Shown in pieces: positions 1 to 11,915 of a DNA stretch of 64,000 bases; the first letter of the stretch is position 1, and every line of letters begins with the position of its first letter. The stretch covers positions 5,303,171-5,367,170 of the forward strand of contig NC_047069.1 of NCBI RefSeq assembly GCF_902459465.1, given 5' to 3'. A program made the translations under genes and the position numbers. The notes under the pieces are model-generated. The model made no database searches, was not told where the DNA came from, and saw nothing but the letters and a program-made list of their open reading frames with translations. Source of the DNA: Asterias rubens (Eukaryota; Echinodermata; Asteroidea; Forcipulatida; Asteriidae).

Positions 1-10
1 ATGCAGTCCT

Positions 11-138
11 AACAACGGCCCACTCCCATGATTCAATAAATTCTGAAACCAAATAATGTTTTCCAAGTGTGTTTTATTGTGTGTCCTACAATAAATTGAA
101 ACTGTTTCTCATGCGTATGAGCGCAGCGAAGGAGCATG
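11..138 (-). repeat. Partial copy of the 24.4-25.6 kb transposon
   Basis: This stretch matches the reverse complement of about 25190-25315, inside the CATA-flanked element in pirin intron 2. Shared blocks include GTCCTACAATAAATTGAAAC and GAGCGCAGCGAAG. The window therefore opens inside a second, inverted copy of that family. The match stops near 138. Confidence 0.7.
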
Positions 139-165
139 TTCTCCTATGCAGTCCTAATGAACCCG

Positions 166-1439
166 CAGTCAGAGGTAAATCATTCTTATTCAATTTGTGT
201 GTTATAAAGTTGATTCATTTTCATTTCTTGAGTATTTGGTTGTGAAGTCAAGGACTCTCAGAAAAGCCAACTGTATCACCCTACGACACTAGCCAAGAAC
301 CCACTTGAGAGAAGACAAGAAAAGGAAGTGTCAGTTTAAGATAGGGGATGAAAAAGGAAAAACCCACGCAATCAGGTAGGGACTGAAAACCCAAATCCGT
401 GCCCCCCCCCCCCCTCCCCACCCCCGTTTTACCTAGAGGGGGAAGGCAAGGAAAGATACCACTACGCCGCCTTAATTGCATCATCCCCCCCACCACCCCC
501 CACCCGAAAAAAAAAAGATTTTTAAATACCCAGCAAAAACAAAACAAGAGCGATTTACAGTGACAAAGTAAACTCACTTGTTCTTCAACAAACAAAACTC
601 GGCCAACAAGTACTCTTGCATCCTTCAAGAAAATAAACAGAGACAGGAAACAAGTGCAGAGAGACATTTGTATAAATATTTGCAGAATAGGGTTTGGTAC
701 TACCCGGGATGCTTGGGCATAAATCATTGGGAAAGATGGAGTCCGTTCCCTTCCCTCCTCCTCTTATGAAGAGGTGGTTGACTATAGACTCCTTGCCTGT
801 GACGTCACACGCTATAAAAACACCCTCACAGGGGTCAAAATGCGCCCTCGCCTAGGCCAAAGGAGGCGCATGATTGGACGATAGCTGTTCTTTGTGCGTG
901 AAAAAGTGCGAGTCAGTGTTGCATTTTGCATAAATGCAAGAGGTTGACTTAAAGTGGTTGACTTGCATTAAAGCCTGTGCGACTAATGAAATTTACTCCT
1001 CGACTAGTCGCGCTTCAAATCGTTGTGACTGCAAGTTTAACACTAGTCCCAACTAATTTTGGTAAGTTCCCAAGATGCACCATTGAGGTATAGTGTTTGC
1101 TGCAGGCGCGCAATAAAGTAAAATTCACGCTAAAAAGATTTTGGGATTGTGTCACTGATGTCCGATTGTGTTTCACAGTTGGTTCATCAAGTAGGTAGTC
1201 TATTTTTCTAGTAGTCGTTGCGGCATGATTCACCATGAGTAGTTGAAAAACGGTGATCACAACTCGACTAAGCAATTAATAATAGGTGCAATTTTGACAC
1301 TAAGCCACACTCCAAGAACAAAATGTACACCAGACTGTGGTATACATGAACAGGCTCCAACTAATACAATTTTACTAACAATATTATGCATCATCAGATA
1401 ACTGTACTAAGGCAAATTTCCTTTGACAGAAACGAGCAA
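166..1439. other. Gene-free stretch with poly-C tracts
   Basis: No coding exon or recognised element is seen. Long C runs lie near 402-428 and 485-505. A TATA-like CTATAAAAAC sits near 811 with no gene downstream that I can support. The open frames here are short and low in complexity. Confidence 0.5.
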
Positions 1440-2265
1440 AAAACCTTCAAGTTGACCAGTCTCAAAGGAAGAGAGGAAGTTCCTTCACTGGCATCCTCTA
1501 ACTAACAGGCGTAATTACTTGCTCAGTGCCTTTGTGTTGAAGGTTTTACATGGCACTGCTCACTGCGAATCCATTCTTACCGGGGTTTTCATTAATCCTC
1601 GTCATCTTGACTCACTCACATTCCGCCATCTTTCAGCTCGTACCGACTCATTGTTCCATTCACCCTCCCATCGATTTCCCAGATTGTGGGACACAATACC
1701 ACCCGTCATTCGCGAAGCTGCTGTAATTTGTCCTCTTATGACATTTCTCCGCCTCCTTAAGGATCATTGTTTAAACCACACAGCGTAATAGATGTTCAAT
1801 TTGTTTGCATGCAGGTCGTGAACGATCCCCTGTTTGGTTTCCCTTCCCTTTTGTTGTTTCTGAGTTCATTGTGTTTGTTGGTCATGTGTGGGGCAGCATG
1901 CTTCCAAGCAACAGTAATTTGGTTTACTTTTGTTACACCTGACCCGCATGCTTTGTCTTTTTTTGTATCCCTTCTGGTTGTCGTTCCCATTTGGTTCTGT
2001 TTTCCTCCTGCATGCTCCGCCCTCAGCCGCCCTCTTATTGTGTTTATTTTTTGCTTTTGTTTTCTTTTTCAAATAATTTATTTAAGTTGATTTAATTTAA
2101 CCTTACTTATTCCTTTATTTAATTCTGTATTTATTTTCCTTACTTCTTGCTTTTTTATAATTGTTTTTATTCCCCCGTTAATGCTCTGTCTTGTGCTACT
2201 GTAACTTGTTTGTTGTACCTTGTATTGGTCGAATAAATAATAATAGTAATAATAATAACCAACAG
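1440..2265 (+). mobile_element. LINE 3' end: reverse transcriptase C-terminus and tail
   Basis: An open frame ending near 1788 reads like the extreme C-terminus of a CR1/L2/jockey-type reverse transcriptase, with the pattern LKVLHG, RTDSLF, then PRLWDTIPP and FLRLLKDH. It is followed by an AT-rich 3' untranslated stretch ending in AATAAATAATAATAG and TAA repeats near 2230-2258, as LINE tails do. The body of the element is missing, so this is a dead 5'-truncated insertion. The clade is not resolved. Confidence 0.65.
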
Positions 2266-3204
2266 TGTGAAGACAGGAAACTAGATTTCCCATGAGACCC
2301 TATGGAAACAGCTCTTACAATTAGAGTTTGTAATTAAAGCGCAGCTGTTTGCGCTTCCTGAAAAATATATATATGGCTCAACAATTGTGCCATTTGTCCT
2401 GCTGGGTATGCCAGAAACTGTGAAAAGGATTACAGGAGATTCTGGCGCTTTACAAATGTCTTTATTATTACTATTATTATTGTTATTAATACTAATAGTG
2501 AGTTTTCTTCACCAGATCAGTATGTGGCTTTATTATTTAGCTGTTGTTTTTCCGAGTGTAATTAAAATGAGCTGACTTTGAGGCTATTCACCTTTCGTTT
2601 CTGTCCTTTTGAGGGGGAGTCGTTTACTTCCGTTCAAAATACTCTATCACTGAGCATAATCCTGCTTTTCCCAATCTGTAACTCAATGCTTCCCTACTTA
2701 TAATATTCAATATAAATCCATATCACTGTTACAAAGGTAAGCTTTCAGAAAGGTCAGTGAAAGCCCTTTGGATTTGAAAAAAAAAATCTCAAAATCTCAG
2801 TATTCAAATCTCACGATATCTCAAGATCTAAAGCTAAAAAGCTGGGCTGACAAGACAATGCACAAATTAAGAAATTGTAATCTTTTTTCTTTTTAACTGC
2901 CCCACACCACAGTCTTGTTCTTTCATCTGTTTGCATCAAGGGCTTTATTAACCAAACCTGTGTTAGCCCTGGTTTGAACTTGTAAGACCATATTCCAAGT
3001 TGATTTCTGTTAAATACTTTTTAACCAGTTGACAGGCTAACAAACTGGCATTTGAGTTTCTGCGCTTTTCGGTTTGAACAGCCCCCCCCCCCCGACATTT
3101 GAATTGTAAAAAACAGTAGACCGAGCAGAATCACTGAAGCTTTTTTAGAAATCTAAAAACAATCACTGTGAAAATAAAGTTGATTATGCATATGGGATTT
3201 GAGA
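2266..3204. other. Gene-free stretch, short TTA microsatellite
   Basis: A degenerate (TTA)n run lies at about 2459-2495 and a C run near 3081-3092. No exon, RNA gene or known element is seen. Confidence 0.5.
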
Positions 3205-3425
3205 CATTGCATGGTGAGGTATCAATACATGTGTGGATTGCGATGTATCTACTTGCTACGTAGATTATGTTCTTTAGAGAACTGTCTCACTTTATATCAA
3301 AGTACAGCAGAGTAACTTTTTCGGAATTCAGGAAACTTCTCAGTTCTGAAAAGAACCGTCAGTTGCCTGCTTTTCAACTACTAACTGGGCGACAGGTAGG
3401 AAATCGACCGGGACTACTCTTTTTT
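3205..3425 (+). repeat. Dispersed repeat, copy 1 (other copy at 4440-4640)
   Basis: Shares blocks such as GTAGATTATGTTCTTT and GAAACTTCTCAGTTC-like text, in the same order, with the stretch near 4440-4600. The copies are diverged and I do not recognise the family. Confidence 0.5.
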
Positions 3426-3852
3426 GCTTAGTGGATCGAGGGGACTTCTTGTTATTAGATTCGCTACCACGGGGTGAGTTGTAATTGGTCTCAACGTTTT
3501 GACTAGTCATCGCCTGGAGACATTATGTATGCAGGACTTAGTTTTCCAGAAAGTCAAAGAAAATGTTGATACACAAAACCAGTAAAGAATGGTTTTCCAC
3601 CTGTATTGAAAATTGTTTTTCGCCTGTTGTCTGTATAGTTTGTCTAATTTTTTAAATTGTTCATCCCTTTTTTTGTCATTGCTTTAAAGGGTTTGGACAT
3701 AGTTTGTGTAGTCCTTAATGTGTTAATATGTTTTGATTTTCAAATGTTATTTAAATTTCTTGCCTGTATGTAGAGTTCTCCGGTATTTTAATGTTTTTTT
3801 TCTTTTTCTTGTGTGTTGTTGCGGTCGGTTAAACATTTCCGTTTTAATATAT

Positions 3853-4012
3853 AGACGGATTGCGATGCGCGTCGTTGGCCGCCATCTTTGATGTAACAAT
3901 GGATTTCAAAGTGTGTACGTGCTACGCACGACTCTCAGCCAGTGATGGCTCTTCACGTGTTCACATTCATCAAGGATGGCGGACGATGACGCATGTTGCA
4001 ATTCGTCTTTTG
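3853..4012. mobile_element. Foldback MITE
   Basis: The left end (GACGGATTGCGATGCGCGTC, then GCCGCCATCTTTGATG) is an imperfect inverted repeat of the right end near 3970-4012 (CATCAAGGATGGCGGACGATG). It has the size and shape of a non-autonomous DNA transposon, with no coding capacity. Confidence 0.6.
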
Positions 4013-4435
4013 TGCATTCCCTTATGTTTAATTTTAAAATATATTACTGTATAACATGTATATATTGACGCAATTTAGCCATTGGCTACAAGTTCAATTT
4101 TAATAAACCATCAATAATACTAAAAAAAGAATGCTTTAACAAGACCAGGCTTTTCTATGGAACGTTTTCTCCCTGGTGTGTAAAACACTATTACACCATG
4201 ATAAGATTGTTGCGACTGCCACATCAAATGAATGATGCACGCAACAATACAAGAAAACTGGATGTGACAAGTTTCACTCAATGAATAAAACCTGAAGCAC
4301 TTCGGGGAAATTTGAAGAGAAAAAAATGAGACTGGCTGAAGTGGCGGGTAGTTTTTTTTTATCATGTTAATTCGTTGGCAACAAGCTCAATTCTTGAGAA
4401 AAAAAATGAGCAGCTGCCCAACTAAGAAATGAACC

Positions 4436-4640
4436 TGGGACTCCAGGCATTGCATAATGCGGTTTGCGATAACACTGTGTGTATCTACTTGCCAGGTAGA
4501 TTATGTTCTTTTGAAAACTTGTCTTGGTTTGTATTCTTTTTACCACGGAGGTATTTTTTTGAAGAGACTTCTCAGTTCCAAAGACGCGTCTTTACGCGTC
4601 AACATTATCATTGCAGTAAGGTGTTGTTTTCCAAGAATAA
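4436..4640 (+). repeat. Dispersed repeat, copy 2
   Basis: Second copy of the repeat at 3205-3425, same orientation, about 1.2 kb away. The shared core is GTATCTACTTGC, then GTAGATTATGTTCTTT. Confidence 0.5.
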
Positions 4641-4649
4641 GCTAACAGA

Positions 4650-6399
4650 CCTTTGTTGTGGAGGTTTTTTATAGCATTTTTTTTTAATGATAATAAAAAT
4701 AAAGTTTTGGCGTTTTCATTAAAGTAGTCCGAGGTTAACAAAACTTTAAGGGTATAATACAAATTTCTGTGATGTAAAAACTCTGTTGTGAGATATGTAA
4801 TCAATTCCCTGCTATGATATTTTTCTTCGACGAAAAAGGAAAACATAAAACTTTATACGGTTGCTCAAAGCGTTTTGATTGGAAAATGGAAACCCGATGT
4901 GACAATCAATGATTTCCATGGCGACTAACCATATTTGTGTCTACACCGAGAAAAAAAAAAAAGCATTGTGTTCAGAATCAATACTCGTACGGAAGAACCC
5001 TCTCGTCTATCAAAATAAACGGAACCTCATTGCCGGGAAAGTTGACATAGTGGGTTTAGCAAATAGGCCGGCTCAAAATCAGTCTAGAAACTCGACTCGG
5101 TGTGTTAAGAAGAAAAGAAAACATCTATCTTGAAGTGAAGTTAGGTTCGACTATAGAGAGAAACATAGATCGAATGGTTGATAACATTGGACCAGTAACT
5201 CACACAATACCCTTTATTGTGAGTTTCACCACTACATGGGGGAAATAGTGTTATTGTTGTGGCACGGCAGCTACAAGTTATTATAGAAACTATCTGAACT
5301 CACAACAATATCCTGTTTTTTATTTGGCTAAAAATATCAAAAGTAACATCTGCTTTGAGAATCAACTCTTGGCAACACTCATTTTTTAATTTCTTTAATT
5401 TCATGAGTCCCTCGCTTCAAGGTGATACAGCTTTCAAAATGTCTATGGGGGGCGTGCATGGTCTCACCACCTAGTCTACCAAATGTCTGCCGAATTACCA
5501 CTCGGCCAGAAAAACTGATGTAGATTTGTCCTAATTTCTCTAGCAGAAGTAACAAATGGATCTTTGTGGAGTTTGGTAAGTGAGTAGGAGACATGGGTCA
5601 GTAAAGGTAGGGCAGGTTTCCACTGGGTGTTGAAAACCACCTGTACGGCCCCCCTGCTAGGGAAACTACAAATATACTATTTTTAAGGAATAATGACTAT
5701 TGCAGAAGTTTTATATCAAACCCACTCCAAAATTCACATTTTGTGGTTCGATGACAGGCATGCATAGTGAACCCTGAAAATAAAGATGTAAAAAAGACGG
5801 CAAGTTTTCCCCGAAGGATTGGCGTGGGGGAAAAATATCTGGTGTCATGAGAGTGGGCTTTGGAATCATTAAAAGACTTCAAACAAAGAGTGTTATGAAT
5901 AAGACGGGTGGCTTTGCAGGGTGTAAAGCGACACTGTGAGATGAGCTTTTGCTTCAAGTCATGCCATCATGAATTATACATGGATTTCTTATCTGAGAAA
6001 TACCCTTAGATTTAAATTGCCATTCGTTGCAGGAAGAGATATTTACACCCAGCGGAAATATGAAAACACTAATACAATTTATTGGTGATGAGGTGTATAA
6101 TGCTTTACCAGGAAGGCAATGTTTTGACTTTTGTTTTGCTTTACTTCGTAGTACCTGTAATTGTCAAAAAGAAAATTCATGGAAGTATTGAAGTGTATAT
6201 TGAACTGAACTGAATTTAATTAAATTTGTTTGAAAGAAGATTTCTGACAATTGACAATATTCAAACTTGTTTTGGTTCATTATGAAACATTATCTTCCAG
6301 TTTGCGACAGTTTGTGAGTGTCAATGCGTCACGCTCTGCATACGGACAGCACAAAAATTACATTCTAAACTTCTCGCGCGCATGCTGTTCGTCGCGAAA
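4650..6399. other. Gene-free stretch
   Basis: No splice-bounded coding frame, RNA gene or recognised repeat found. Short open frames show no family signature. Confidence 0.45.
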
Positions 6400-6545
6400 T
6401 AACATTCTGCATTTTTTAGACTTTGCGCGTTGCACGTGAGACTGGAAGATAAATACATTATAACACGCGTGCCTATTGGATATGCGTCGCAGAAGCGCTA
6501 TATTTTTTCCTATATTCCACTCGCGCTTCTGTGTAACTTATAATA
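6400..6545 (-). repeat. Partial foldback element related to 63545-63690
   Basis: The stretch with GCAGAAGCGCTATATTTTTT and CCACTCGCGCTTCTGTG near 6485-6535 matches, in inverse orientation, the left arm of the palindromic element at 63545-63690. Only one arm is clear. Confidence 0.55.
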
Positions 6546-6664
6546 TTTTGTTTTGATCAGTTGATTCATTTAAGAATGAGTTCATGATAAAAACTACATT
6601 TCCGTCTTTTTCCAATTCTTATTTTGAGACATTTCGTTTGCAATCAATAGTGATCACGTCATCT

Positions 6665-6812
6665 ACAGGGCCAAATTTCACAGAGCTGCTTAAGCAGAAA
6701 ACATGGCTTAACAATTTTTTGCTAAGCAGAAATGAGCAGGACACCAGTCAAAAACTGTACCAAGAAATGGTAGTTCGGCAGGTAACCTTATTCTGGTAAG
6801 CAAACTTTTGAC
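6665..6812 (+). repeat. Dispersed repeat of the GCTTAAGCAG family
   Basis: Contains GGGCCAAATTTCACAGAGCT, a GCTTAAGCAG core, AAATGAGCAGG and a GGTAACCTTATTCTGG end. The same order recurs near 17090-17275 and inverted near 18470-18637 plus 19020-19065. The transposon type is not recognised. Confidence 0.6.
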
Positions 6813-7805
6813 TTGGACTCAAACTAAGTGACTCGGAGTAGGACTTGACGCAGGTGACTGAGTCAAGTCCACTGAGTCAAGGATATGAGCACTATATGAG
6901 AAGCCTCTATTATTATTATTTGTATTACTACTGCAGGAAACCTTGAGAATTCTGTAGTTATGCGTGATTCAAAGTTTGAAGTGTCCTTATAACAGTTCAT
7001 AGCAGAGTGCAAATCAATCATCAACTTCTATACAACAGCACAAACATATAATTTACACAATTGTACCTGTGGGAGAAGGATATATGTTTGGTAATCAGTC
7101 TTAAAGGAACATTACAGAATTGGTTTTTGCTAACCAAACAGTTGCTGGCAGTGTACACACTTTATGTAATCCACCATATACATGAACTGACAAACCTGTA
7201 GAAGTTTGAGATCGATCGGTCATCTGAGTCACGACAGAATAGTAACAAACCGATTACAAATTTGCATTGCATCGTTGCCAAAATAAAAAAATGAATAAAA
7301 CGCTCACTGAGCCATAAACTCCAAATGTGAAGATAGATTATTTATTTCTCATCAAATATGACATTTTATACAGAAATATTTCAAGGGATGTTTTCTACTA
7401 TCATCTTCATTAGACCTTGTAAGTTTTATGTAAATCTGTGATCTTCACGATTTTTGTTTCATACCAGTTCTGTTACGTCCTTTAAAAAATAACGGCAGTA
7501 AAACTTTAGGTTAGAAGCATACAACAGCTTTTGATAGTACCAAGCATTTTGAGAAATATTTCACTTTTATCAGTTTTTATGCCCATAAATTTGAAACTGA
7601 GATGCGTTATGACAGATTGTCAGCAATATCTCAAAAACGTGGCAAGATTTTCTCAGGTAAGTTTTATTGTTTACTTCTTCTATCAAACAGTTCCTAAAAT
7701 CAATTTTAATCGTAATGATTTAATTGAATGGATAAATTCATGATCATAAAAAAAATAGAATGCCTTTGTAAAAATGCTGCCCCAAAAGCCATGCCCACTA
7801 GACTG
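6813..7805. other. Gene-free stretch
   Basis: AT-rich DNA with no recognised gene. Some phrases (near 7090-7220) resemble decayed pieces of the abundant 380-bp MITE, but no ends can be defined. Confidence 0.4.
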
Positions 7806-8160
7806 AAAGGCACTAGACACTACTGGTATTTACTCCAAAAAAAATTGCATAAAATTGTATTTGGTAATGAGCAATGGAGAGCTGTAGATTGTAAAACATT
7901 GTGATACCCAGCTCCCTCTGAAGTAAAATAAATTTTAATAGATAGAGGTCATTTCTCATTCAAATATTAAAAGACTTCAGGCTTGAAGCATTATACTTTG
8001 CATCTTAAAGCACACAAATTTGGTGAAACACAGGCTCTAGCAATTTCACTGACCAACTGAGTCCAAATTGTCACCGGTTTGTTATTTCATGCATATTTTG
8101 GGATACACCAAGTGAGAAGACTGGTCTTTGACATTAACCAAAGGTGACCAGTGCCTTTAA
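7806..8160 (+). mobile_element. MITE of the 380-bp family, older subtype
   Basis: Starts AAAGGCACTAGACACTACTG and ends CCAGTGCCTTTAA, a terminal inverted repeat pair. Internal landmarks of the family are present: GTAAAACATTGTGA, GCTCCCTCTGAAGT, GTTTGTTATTTCATGCAT, ACACCAAGTGAGAAGACTGG. The centre carries the GACTTCAGGCTTGAAG-type hairpin instead of the GAGACCTC hairpin. Confidence 0.85.
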
Positions 8161-8747
8161 AGAAACATGTCCGAACTTACACTGTGTCACAATTCCTTTC
8201 CAATTATCACATAGAATAAGGACACTTCATAAAATAACAACACATCAAATCGACTTAATAATAGCAAAGGATTTGCTCAACTTACCAAATGAAGTTGAAT
8301 CCGATTATCTTGTCTATCCGGCACCGTTGGAGATAGTGTCGCTTTCCTCTCCGGCGGTGGTTGATGAGCAGTCAGGAGGAGAACGTTAACCCTGTCTTGA
8401 AGGCAGCTTACTGAAGAAGGTATGAGACGTCCTCTTAGTGTCAACAAAGCCCAAGACTTGCTTAGATGAGGTGCTTTGGGAATCAGGTCTTTTTTTCTCC
8501 TCCTCGGCTCCTACGATAGGTTCCACGAAACTCTCGCTCTTCTCTTTTCTTTTCACACTCCCCGATCTCTCACAGTCAGCTTGTTGTTTTGGTCAACCTG
8601 GGAGAATGCAGTGTTTAGTTTTGGCAACCTAACCACTTTCTGGAGCTTCAGACCGTCCACTTCAAAAGGTCTCAAGACATTTCAGGAAGAGGTTTGGTTT
8701 GGAGTTTTCAACAGTGAGCACACTGTGTCAAGAAAAAAACAACATGG
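8161..8747. other. Unassigned stretch, locally open on both strands
   Basis: About 8160-8420 is open on both strands and more GC-balanced than its surroundings. GT-AG-like sites exist in both directions (plus-strand GTATGAG after about 8419; minus-strand GTAAGTT near 8290). No family motif is seen, so no exon is called. Confidence 0.3.
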
Positions 8748-9175
8748 GCATTTGTTGCCACCACACACATGTAAATGTAATTCTCCTGGACTGCCTGTGG
8801 GCTTTTTGCAGTAGAATAAACTATAAATTCCAGAGAAAAAAAGTTGCATTTGGTCAACTTTTAACACCCCCCTTGACCGCAACAGATTGGCATTACTTTA
8901 TATCATCACTTGTTTAGGTGGGAGTGGAAGGGGTTGTCCCACAATATGTCACAAAAGCATACTGTACCCCCCCCCCCACAAAAAAAAAAATAAAAACACC
9001 AAAAAACAAACAAAAACATTGGCATCTGTGACAACACACACATGTAAATGTACTTCTTCTGAACTGTCTGTGGGCTTTTATTTTAGTAGAATAACCCCAA
9101 AATCCAGAAAAAAGTTGGGTTTGGTCAAATTTGTGCACTGCCATCTTGACTGCAACAGTTTAGCATCACATTTGC
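8748..9175 (+). repeat. Two diverged direct copies, about 265 bp apart
   Basis: The order ACACACATGTAAATGTA, then CTGTCTGTGGGCTTTT or its variant, AGTAGAATAA, AAGTTG-TTTGGTCAA and CTGCAACAG occurs at about 8760-8890 and again at 9035-9165. A C-run and an A-rich linker lie between. Looks like a local duplication of an unknown repeat. Confidence 0.6.
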
Positions 9176-9469
9176 TTGGAAGGGGTTGTTCTGTTTATTT
9201 GAAGAGCCTTGACTTAATGTATGTAACAGGTCAGAATTGGAACAGGGCAGTCATAGAAAACGTCATTATATTGTTGAAGAAGGTCGAGTGAAACTCACTC
9301 GCAATACAATACTCAGCTTCTCCCATGAGAGTTCTATGCAGTCAATTTCTTTTGAAATTGTGGTATATATTTTTTTTATTAGATTACAAATCCATATCAT
9401 TGTACAAGTCACACAAATTATAATAATTTAAATCATATAACGCTTAAAAACATACTTATTACAGATCAT

Positions 9470-9815
9470 GTGCTGGAATAATAACAAAATCTGATATATA
9501 ACAGTGAGTATTAGTAAATTATAGAAACTGTGCTAAAAAAATAACAATATCTGATATGTATAACAGTGATTCAGTATAATATAGAAACTGTGCTGGAAAA
9601 ATAACAATATCTGATATAACAGTGATTATTAGTATAACATAGATAATGTGCTGTAAAAATATAATATCTGATATATAACAATGATTATTAGTACAACATA
9701 GATACTGTGCTGGGAAAAACAAAACAACATCAAATATATAACAGTGATTATTAGCACAATGTTGTGCTGTGAAAATAACAAATATAAGAAAGATAACAGT
9801 GATAAATAAAATCTT
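9470..9815 (+). repeat. Imperfect minisatellite, about 60-bp unit
   Basis: Five to six diverged units, each with ATATCTGATATATAACAGTG, then ATTATTAGTA and a GTGCTGGAAAAATAACA-type end. The copies differ by small indels, so the array is old compared with the 43-, 65- and 124-bp arrays elsewhere in the window. Confidence 0.7.
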
Positions 9816-10615
9816 GTTAGGCCTATATGCTTAAAAAATAAATGCTTTTTTTAAACTAAATGAATTCAATGAAAACTACAATGCTGGTGATGCAAGTTTT
9901 TAAGTTTGTGAGCCTCAAATTTCAAGTTCATATATAAATACTTTGATTGATATGATGGATCAAAAAATAGAATTGGTTGTTGCAAACTGCTTAACAAAAG
10001 GACCTATGATTTAAATGTAAACAATAGTTCATGGCCTGACGTTTTGACCCTAGCAGACAATTTGTTAACTTTATTTTCTATTTATGTGATAATACTTTTG
10101 TTATTTTATTTTTTAGAGCAGCACCATGAGCATCGCTTGCGGCAAATACCAACGCTTTAAAAGTTTCCATTATTATTATTTTATGATTATTATTCCATAG
10201 AGTCACAACTTTCAAAGAGAACAAAAGTTCCACTACTGATCCCTTGCACTCACGTCACACGCGGTGACTGTGCCCAATCACCATTTTGGTGGGCGATATG
10301 TTTACGTGTTTACGTCGCTTCACCATGGGTGCGCACTTCACCGAGTAACGCAGTGACAATGCCCACCAAAAGGGTGCATCAAAGATTATTATGATGGTGA
10401 TGTCCGGTGAATTGGGTCATTAACTGCTGTAACCAAAACTCTGGTCAATACGTTAACATTTAGAAACAACTATTCAGAGAATTCCATTATTTAGAAGACT
10501 ATGCATGCTCCATGGATATTCATGGAAACATAGCTTTCTTTCCATTGAATGCTTTGCCAGGTATACCTTCATTTTGTACTTTTTCATATATACATCAAAT
10601 GTTCACTTTAGTTAA
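9816..10615. other. Gene-free stretch
   Basis: AT-rich. About 10245-10395 has CACCATTTTGGTGGGC and CCCACCAAAAGGGTGC in inverse orientation, a weak foldback. No gene is seen. Confidence 0.45.
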
Positions 10616-10845
10616 GCATTGTTGTTTGTAAGTTGTTTTTGTTCCAATTCGAATGTCCTCTGTTTGTCCGTTTATCTTTGCCTCTGCCTGTCAACAGGCT
10701 GATTACTACAAGCCTCAGCTTATCAATTTGGCCTCCATACTGTTCATTTTCTTTGACTGTTTATAACTACTCTGTACGCTATTACATTGTATATGTAATG
10801 CTGTGTTTTCGACAATATGAAAATAAATGTGACATGAATTGAAAA
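10616..10845 (+). mobile_element. Possible LINE 3' tail
   Basis: A T-rich stretch with CTTTGCCTCTGCCTGTCAAC and CAGGCTGATTACTACAAGCC, ending in GAAAATAAATGTGACATGAA, resembles 3' untranslated tails of CR1/L2-like LINEs. No reverse transcriptase sequence precedes it. Low certainty. Confidence 0.35.
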
Positions 10846-11592
10846 AATTTGAATTTAGCGAATGTTAAATTTCCTGAAAATGGCTTTGAGAACTGGCACC
10901 CCCTCCCCCTTACTCTAGATTGGAACTCTCAGATGTTACAATTCAAAAAGTTTACGGACTCTGTGCATCACCAAAAAAGTACAAAAAACCCCATGTTTGG
11001 ACAAAATGTGAACTATTTCCAAGTGTGGACTATGGCCTTCGTTGCGGTCATGGCCTTGGTGCTCTTCAAAAAGTTCACATTGACTTTTAGATTGTTCATG
11101 TGCCCTCTGCTCAATGAAAATGGCCTTGCCCTTTCATTCTTTCTCCCTTTGGTGATTGCTTTGCTTATGCTCAAGAAAATCTGACGGCTCTAGAAATTCC
11201 TGCAATTCAGGAAAAATCCTGAGAAAAATCACACACCTGATCTTTAAGTGCCAATACGGTAACGCATGAAATCCAATCTGTGTGTTTACCTAGACAGGGC
11301 TGGATTCCGGGTAAAAAAAAAAGCTAAAATAACAAATGAACCTACTCCATCACAATGAATGATTACAGTCACAAGAATGTGGAATTGTTTCTATGACAGG
11401 AGGACACCGACGGATAGAATGATGGTTATTCTGTGAGAGACAAATTAGCTCTTAAATTTCACACACACTCTTATAACTATATTTATATATTATCACATAG
11501 TTTCATACACGAGATTAGATATGTATACACCATCACTGAATTTCACACACACTCCTATTGATTTATACATTTACTAACGCCTATGTTAAAAA
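10846..11592. other. Gene-free stretch
   Basis: An open frame of 111 codons (10849-11184) is compositionally odd and has no recognisable domain, splice context or homologous motif, so it is not called a gene. Nothing else is recognised. Confidence 0.4.
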
Positions 11593-11816
11593 CTATAGAC
11601 GATGTGACCTATGTTTACATTCAAACCGCCCTCTGTTGAAAAAACACTGTATACGTCATGTTTCGCCGGGCAAAAAGACACGTAGTCATGGTAAGATTGT
11701 ACACACATTCTAGCTGGCTGCCAAAACACAAAGGTTTTGCCCGGCGGTATGCGCGCGAATCATGTTATGGTTTTCATGTGACGTCAGAGGTCACATCCTC
11801 TATACTATAACAAATA
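11593..11816. mobile_element. Foldback MITE
   Basis: The left end CTATAGACGATGTGACCT is mirrored by AGGTCACATCCTCTATACT at the right end. Internal CGCCGGGCAAAA and TTTTGCCCGGCGG form a second inverted pair. No coding capacity. Confidence 0.75.
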
Positions 11817-11915
11817 ATACTAAATTGTGCGATTTAGTTATTTGGCAAAAAAGGAGGCTCTTTGCAGGGCCAACATAATTTGTAATAATTTTTAAGGGCA
11901 GTTTGTGAAACCCCT

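Noticed and set aside
281-727. 148-codon open frame on the minus strand
   Set aside because: Runs through poly-C and AT-rich DNA, has a biased composition and shows no family motif or splice context.
811-820. TATA-box promoter near CTATAAAAAC
   Set aside because: No gene follows on the same strand; a chance AT-rich word.
8144-8389. 81-codon open frame as a terminal exon
   Set aside because: Begins inside a MITE end; the opposite strand is equally open and no homologue is recognised.
10849-11184. 111-codon open frame as a gene
   Set aside because: No domain, no plausible promoter or introns, and it follows a retroelement-like tail.
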